A stretch of 7,187 nucleotides of DNA from Alphaproteobacteria bacterium. GTDB lineage: Bacteria; Pseudomonadota; Alphaproteobacteria; Sphingomonadales; Sphingomonadaceae. Each line of letters starts with the position of its first letter. Position 1 is the first letter of the stretch. The DNA lies in NCBI GenBank assembly GCA_028293005.1, contig JAQGLH010000331.1:1-7187 (forward strand). Direction: 5' to 3'. The translations under genes were made by a program, and so were the position numbers. The notes beneath the pieces are model-generated. The model saw only the letters and a list, made by a program, of their open reading frames with translations. It ran no database searches and was not told where the DNA came from. Shown here in pieces: positions 4,764-7,187 of the stretch.

Positions 4764-5390
4764 ATGAAAACCCTTACCATTCTGGCCGGCACATTGCTCG
4801 CCACCGCGGCCTCGGTTCCGGCTCATGCGCAATTGCTCGGCAATGCCGGCGGCGCGCTGGGAGGAACGCTCAACGGCACCATCGGCGGCTCTGGGGCACT
4901 CGGCGGTGCCGGCAGTCTCGGCGGTGCCGTCGGCAATGTCGGCGGCGGCGTCGGCAAGAGCGTGACCGGTAGTGTCGCCGGCTCCGGCTCCGCCAGCGGC
5001 AGCCGCTCGGTCGATACGCGCAGCGGCTCCGCCAGCGGTGATGTCGGCTTGGCCGGGACCGTGAGCGGCGCGGTCGACAGCGCGACGTCCGCGACCGCAC
5101 TCGGCCAGGCGGCCAATCTCAATGGTTCGACGTCGGGCAGCGCGTCCGCCAACAAGAGCGCGAGCTTTGGAGTCCAGGCGATCGGGACCGATCAGGCGCA
5201 AAGCCTTGCCGGCCAGGCTGCCGGGACGGCCAATGCAACGGCGGCGCAGGCTCGTGGCCAGGCCAACGGTGCGGCCCAGGCTGCGGGCTCGGCCGCGGGT
5301 TCCACCGCCGGCTCGAGCAATGGCACGCTGGGCGCTTCGGGAAGCGGCTCGGCGACAGGCCATGGCGAAGGTTCGGGCAGCGTCGACTAA
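4764..5390 (+). CDS. Secreted Gly/Ala/Ser-rich low-complexity protein
   Basis: This 208-residue protein starts at ATG 4764 behind a strong AGGAGGA site at 4751-4757. It begins with a textbook signal peptide (MKTLTILAGTLLATAASVPAHA, cut here into residues 1-22) ending in AHA before QLL. The mature part is almost entirely Gly, Ala, Ser, Thr, Asn, Val and Gln. Residues about 25-75 are Gly-rich with irregular GGxGxLGG-like units, about 75-95 contain repeated SGSASG units around SVDTRSG, and the rest is Ala/Gln/Gly-rich. It has no cysteine and few aromatic or charged residues, so it is probably disordered or forms an extended beta structure. No family is recognised. It follows the protease in the same direction behind its own copy of the ECF-type promoter. 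It could be a structural surface or matrix protein, or a protease substrate; both are guesses. Confidence 0.8.
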   Translation: MKTLTILAGTLLATAASVPAHAQLLGNAGGALGGTLNGTIGGSGALGGAGSLGGAVGNVGGGVGKSVTGSVAGSGSASGSRSVDTRSGSASGDVGLAGTVSGAVDSATSATALGQAANLNGSTSGSASANKSASFGVQAIGTDQAQSLAGQAAGTANATAAQARGQANGAAQAAGSAAGSTAGSSNGTLGASGSGSATGHGEGSGSVD

Positions 5391-5416
5391 GCCCCGATCC
5401 GGGCCCCGACCGGGGC
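5391..5416 (+). terminator. GC-rich hairpin after the Gly-rich gene, candidate terminator
   Basis: Immediately after the TAA, GCCCC (5403-5407) can pair with GGGGC (5412-5416) over a 4-base loop. Alternatively GCCCCG at 5391-5396 can pair with CGGGGC at 5411-5416. Only a short ATTATG follows, so this lacks a proper T-run. Position right after the stop codon and between convergent genes is the main support. Confidence 0.4.
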
Positions 5417-5533
5417 ATTATGTGAGGCCGTGGTCCGCTTCCTGCGTAGGGAGCGGATCATTGGCGTCAGGGGAGGTGCGGCGCCGGCTACCGAGCGCGA
5501 TCTTTGGGTGGATGCATAACCGACCCGAACGCC

Positions 5534-6595
5534 TCAGGCCGGTGAACGCGCGAGTGCGGATCGATGTGCGCCTTCCTTCTCGGCCGGAAGATAATGGTTG
5601 AGCGTCGTGAGCACCCGATAGACGCCCAGGAAGGTCGGGATCGCGACCCCGAGCCGATCGGCGGCTTCGACCAGGGGCCCGAGCAATTCCTCGACCTCCA
5701 TCTTGCGGCCGGCGATGAGATCCTCATGCATCGACGTGCGCACCGCGTGCCGCTTCGACAGGCGCTCGGCAAGCGTGAGCATATCGTCGACCGCCTCCTC
5801 GAAGCTCGAGCTTTCGATCTCGCGCAGGCGGGAGAGGGGGGCGAAGAAATTCTGCGCGCGGTAACCCATCGCATGATAAAGCGAGAGCAATTCTCGCGAG
5901 ATCGTCACATAATGTTCGGCGCCCGCGCGCACGCTGATGCCGGGCGTGAAGTCGAGCGCGGGGATCGCGCCGAGGGTGCTGGCGCTGAACGACGAAGCGG
6001 CGCCGACCTGGACGAGCTTCTCCCAGAGAACCTGATCGATATTGTCGACCGAGCGCGATCCCACTTCCGCGCTGTCGAACGCTGCGGCTATCGCGCGAGT
6101 GCGATCGCTCTCGCCCCCGCCGATCTCTCCGAAATAGGTGCTGACCGGCACCGCCGAATGGTTTTGGACCTCGCCGGGCGCGACGAGCGTTCCGCCCTCC
6201 ATAGTCGAGCCGCCGATCACCTTGTCCGGGCCGAAAAGCTGGCGAAGCCGCTCCTCCTTGCCGACCCCATTTTGAAGCGAGAGCGCGGTTGCCGTGCGGT
6301 CCGCGAGCACAGCTGCATCGGCGAGCGCCTGTTCGGTCCCTTTGCCCTTGGTCAGCAGGATATAATAATCGATGTCGCCTTCGACCTCGCCAGGCGTCGT
6401 CACGGCGTCGATATTGTCGCGCTGGGCGAAAGCAGTGCGGACTCCGTCGAGCTTGAGGCCGTCGGCGCGGATCGCTTCGACATGCGCCCTGCGGGCGATC
6501 AGCGTCACGCGCTGGCCGGAGCGCGCGAGAAATGCACCGATGACCGAACCCAGGCCGCCGGCGCCATGGATGCAGAAGTGAAGCGGTTTGGACAA
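5534..6595 (-). CDS. Ketopantoate reductase (PanE/ApbA) family NAD(P)-dependent oxidoreductase
   Basis: With the chosen start the protein has 353 residues. The N-terminal Rossmann fold opens with HGAGGLGSVIG (GxGxxG at 11-16) and continues through LQNGVG (N109). The helical C-terminal domain contains WEKL (K193) and TSMHEDLIAGRKMEVEELLG (E300). N109, K193 and E300 align with the catalytic or substrate residues of E. coli PanE (Asn98, Lys176, Glu256). However, the Asn-rich segment that normally follows the lysine reads KLVQVGAASSFSAST, lacking both usual asparagines, so the substrate may not be ketopantoate. It is somewhat longer than PanE. I chose TTG at 6595 (GGA eight bases upstream) because the family starts a few residues before GxGxxG; an ATG at 6667 would add 24 residues unlike the family. 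It is convergent with the Gly-rich gene and apparently unrelated to it. Confidence 0.85.
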   Translation of the reverse strand: MSKPLHFCIHGAGGLGSVIGAFLARSGQRVTLIARRAHVEAIRADGLKLDGVRTAFAQRDNIDAVTTPGEVEGDIDYYILLTKGKGTEQALADAAVLADRTATALSLQNGVGKEERLRQLFGPDKVIGGSTMEGGTLVAPGEVQNHSAVPVSTYFGEIGGGESDRTRAIAAAFDSAEVGSRSVDNIDQVLWEKLVQVGAASSFSASTLGAIPALDFTPGISVRAGAEHYVTISRELLSLYHAMGYRAQNFFAPLSRLREIESSSFEEAVDDMLTLAERLSKRHAVRTSMHEDLIAGRKMEVEELLGPLVEAADRLGVAIPTFLGVYRVLTTLNHYLPAEKEGAHRSALARSPA

Positions 6596-6664
6596 AAGAC
6601 AATTCCAACGATGTTTGGGAGCGGGCCGAAGCGAAGCTCGACGTTTGCTGAGGCGGAGGCCGCA

Positions 6665-6692
6665 CAAATACGGACATCGTGCGGCTTGTCCA
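6665..6692 (-). promoter_or_regulatory. Candidate promoter of the oxidoreductase gene
   Basis: On the minus strand TGGACA (6692-6687) and TATTTG (6670-6665) are 16 bases apart. Transcription would start near 6658, about 60 bases before the TTG start. Both boxes are partial matches and overlap a 7-base inverted repeat, which could be an operator or coincidence. Confidence 0.3.
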
Positions 6693-6758
6693 CCGATGCG
6701 CTTGAAAGTGCGTTTGGAACCCGATTGAAAGGGCTTTGCCCGCGATATCCACTCACAG

Positions 6759-6796
6759 AATCTAAAGAGGCGTCTCTCGCGGGAGCGAGAGACGCC
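6759..6796 (-). terminator. Strong intrinsic-terminator-like hairpin, leftward
   Basis: A perfect 12-base stem, GGCGTCTCTCGC at 6769-6780 with its complement at 6785-6796, encloses a 4-base loop. On the minus strand it is followed by TCTTTAGATT; on the plus strand it is followed by ATGGAATT without a T-run. The orientation is therefore leftward. It sits between two divergent genes, where a terminator makes sense only for a short leftward transcript or read-through from the right. Confidence 0.55.
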
Positions 6797-6831
6797 ATGG
6801 AATTGCCGTGCCGGCGTTCCGGGAAAACGCC
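6760..6831 (-). ncRNA. Candidate small RNA, about 70 bases, leftward
   Basis: A possible minus-strand promoter (6838-6866) would start transcription near 6831, and the transcript would end at a strong terminator-like hairpin (6769-6796) followed by TCTTTAGATT. The predicted RNA begins with a hairpin GGCGTT/AACGCC (6813-6818 and 6826-6831), then a single-stranded stretch of about 16 bases containing CCATGG, then the terminal hairpin. No protein gene lies within it. It does not match any RNA family I recognise. Confidence 0.3.
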
Positions 6832-6837
6832 ATTGCC

Positions 6838-6866
6838 AGAATCCTACGATGAAAGAGGGCCGTCAA
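6838..6866 (-). promoter_or_regulatory. Candidate promoter of the small RNA
   Basis: On the minus strand TTGACG (6866-6861) and GATTCT (6843-6838) are exactly 17 bases apart. The -35 box is close to consensus and the -10 matches at three of six positions. It is the only plausible leftward promoter I see between the terminator-like hairpin and the gene at 6966. Confidence 0.35.
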
Positions 6867-6965
6867 GGTCGGCTCAACGGTGTAACGAAGATTCGGAACG
6901 GTTGATCTGATTGCCAAACTCCTAATTTCGGGGTTAGCTTGCAGCAAAGAAATAGGGGAAATGTT

Positions 6966-7187
6966 ATGATTCGCTCGAAGCTTCCGTTGCTTGCTGCTGG
7001 CGTTTCGATCCTGGCGATCAACGCGGTTCTTCCTTCCAGCGCGAATGCGGCGAACGATCCTGGACTTTTCCAGGGGGACCAGAATGCCCCCGACGGCGAA
7101 AACCTCTACACGGTTCCAGCGACGAATTTTTACGGCGGCATCGCCGATGTCAACGGCGACGGCTCGGTGCTGGTCACTTGCGGACAA
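6966..7187 (+). CDS. Exported protein of unknown function, N-terminus only
   Basis: ATG at 6966 has AGGGGA at 6954-6959, six bases upstream; an ATG at 6961 is followed at once by a stop and is not the start. Seventy-four codons are visible and the frame is open at the window edge. A signal peptide covers residues 1-28: basic MIRSK, a hydrophobic core LPLLAAGVSILAINAVL, and a cleavage site after ANA. The mature start is AANDPGLFQGDQNAPDGENL, followed by TVPATNFYGGIADVNGDGSVLVTCG. DVNGDG (61-66) resembles a DxNxDG calcium loop, but one short motif cannot establish calcium binding. Family and function are not recognised. A weak promoter (TTGCCA at 6911-6916 and TAGCTT at 6935-6940) may precede it. 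Confidence 0.75.
   Translation, partial: MIRSKLPLLAAGVSILAINAVLPSSANAANDPGLFQGDQNAPDGENLYTVPATNFYGGIADVNGDGSVLVTCGQ

Larger units (their letters stand above)
6596..6965. other. 370-base intergenic region between divergent genes
   Basis: No convincing protein gene lies here; the long frames crossing it have no recognisable domains and run through neighbouring genes on the wrong strand. It holds, from left to right: a hairpin GCCGCAC/GTGCGGC (6659-6665 and 6679-6685) overlapping a possible leftward promoter, a small GGGC/GCCC hairpin near 6731-6741, the very stable hairpin at 6769-6796, a smaller hairpin at 6813-6831, a possible leftward promoter at 6838-6866, and leader sequence of the gene at 6966. 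It is visibly more AT-rich than the flanking genes. Confidence 0.6.

Noticed and set aside
4245..5363. 372-codon minus-strand frame opposite the protease and Gly-rich genes
   Set aside because: Both plus-strand genes have signal peptides, ribosome binding sites and, for the protease, a full catalytic set; the antisense product is Arg/Ala-rich without motifs.
4860..5390. Tandem DNA repeat or mobile element in the Gly-rich gene
   Set aside because: The repetition is irregular at the DNA level and explained by Gly/Ser/Ala codon composition; there are no flanking repeats or transposase signals.
6596..6667. 24-residue N-terminal extension of the oxidoreductase from ATG 6667
   Set aside because: The family begins a few residues before GxGxxG; the extension is basic, unlike a signal peptide or family sequence, and covers the likely promoter-leader region.
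5564..6910. 448-codon plus-strand frame opposite the oxidoreductase gene
   Set aside because: The minus strand encodes a recognisable Rossmann enzyme over the same bases; the plus frame has no family features.
6895..6920. GGAAC as a general-stress (EcfG-type) -35 element before the gene at 6966
   Set aside because: No GTT-type -10 element occurs 16-17 bases downstream.

Overview
The window looks like chromosomal DNA from a high-GC alphaproteobacterium, most likely a sphingomonad. The signs are strong G/C preference at third codon positions, an alphaproteobacterial-looking elongator tRNA-Met with encoded CCA, a DUF3775 protein, and an anti-sigma factor with a two-cysteine periplasmic domain of a kind I associate with Sphingomonadales. 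The taxonomic call is inference. I see no phage genes, transposases, CRISPR arrays or long direct repeats.

Layout, left to right. (1) 1-266, minus: start of a DUF3775 protein running off the left edge. (2) 443-519, plus: tRNA-Met(CAT) behind a well-spaced sigma70-type promoter at 377-405. (3) 663-989, minus: a small PilZ protein with both c-di-GMP-binding motifs, possibly preceded by a 47-codon ORF. (4) 1203-1772, minus: a Gdt1/UPF0016 cation exporter behind a yybP-ykoY-type manganese riboswitch (1849-1957) and a strong hairpin whose edge reaches the ribosome binding site. (5) 2044-3262, minus: an ECF sigma factor and its membrane anti-sigma factor, overlapping by 8 bases. (6) 3335-4675, plus, divergent from the sigma gene: a secreted subtilisin-like protease. 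(7) 4764-5390, plus: a secreted Gly/Ala/Ser-rich protein. (8) 5534-6595, minus: a ketopantoate-reductase-family enzyme. (9) 6596-6965: a 370-base gene-free stretch with a very stable hairpin and signals for a short leftward RNA. (10) 6966 to the end, plus: the N-terminus of an exported protein.

The most interesting part is 2044-5390. A perfect 12-base inverted repeat with a 10-base spacer lies between the sigma and protease genes, and reads as the same ECF-type promoter in both directions. A second copy of that promoter pattern, with the same 22-base offset between its two elements, lies immediately upstream of the Gly-rich gene. Together they outline a local regulon in which an ECF sigma factor controls itself, its anti-sigma factor, an exported subtilase and an exported low-complexity protein. 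I do not recognise this as a named system. The regulatory link is inferred from the repeated motif, and the function is unknown.

The second clear regulatory unit is the manganese-sensing leader plus Gdt1 exporter, which fits known biology: Mn2+ binding would turn on an efflux protein.
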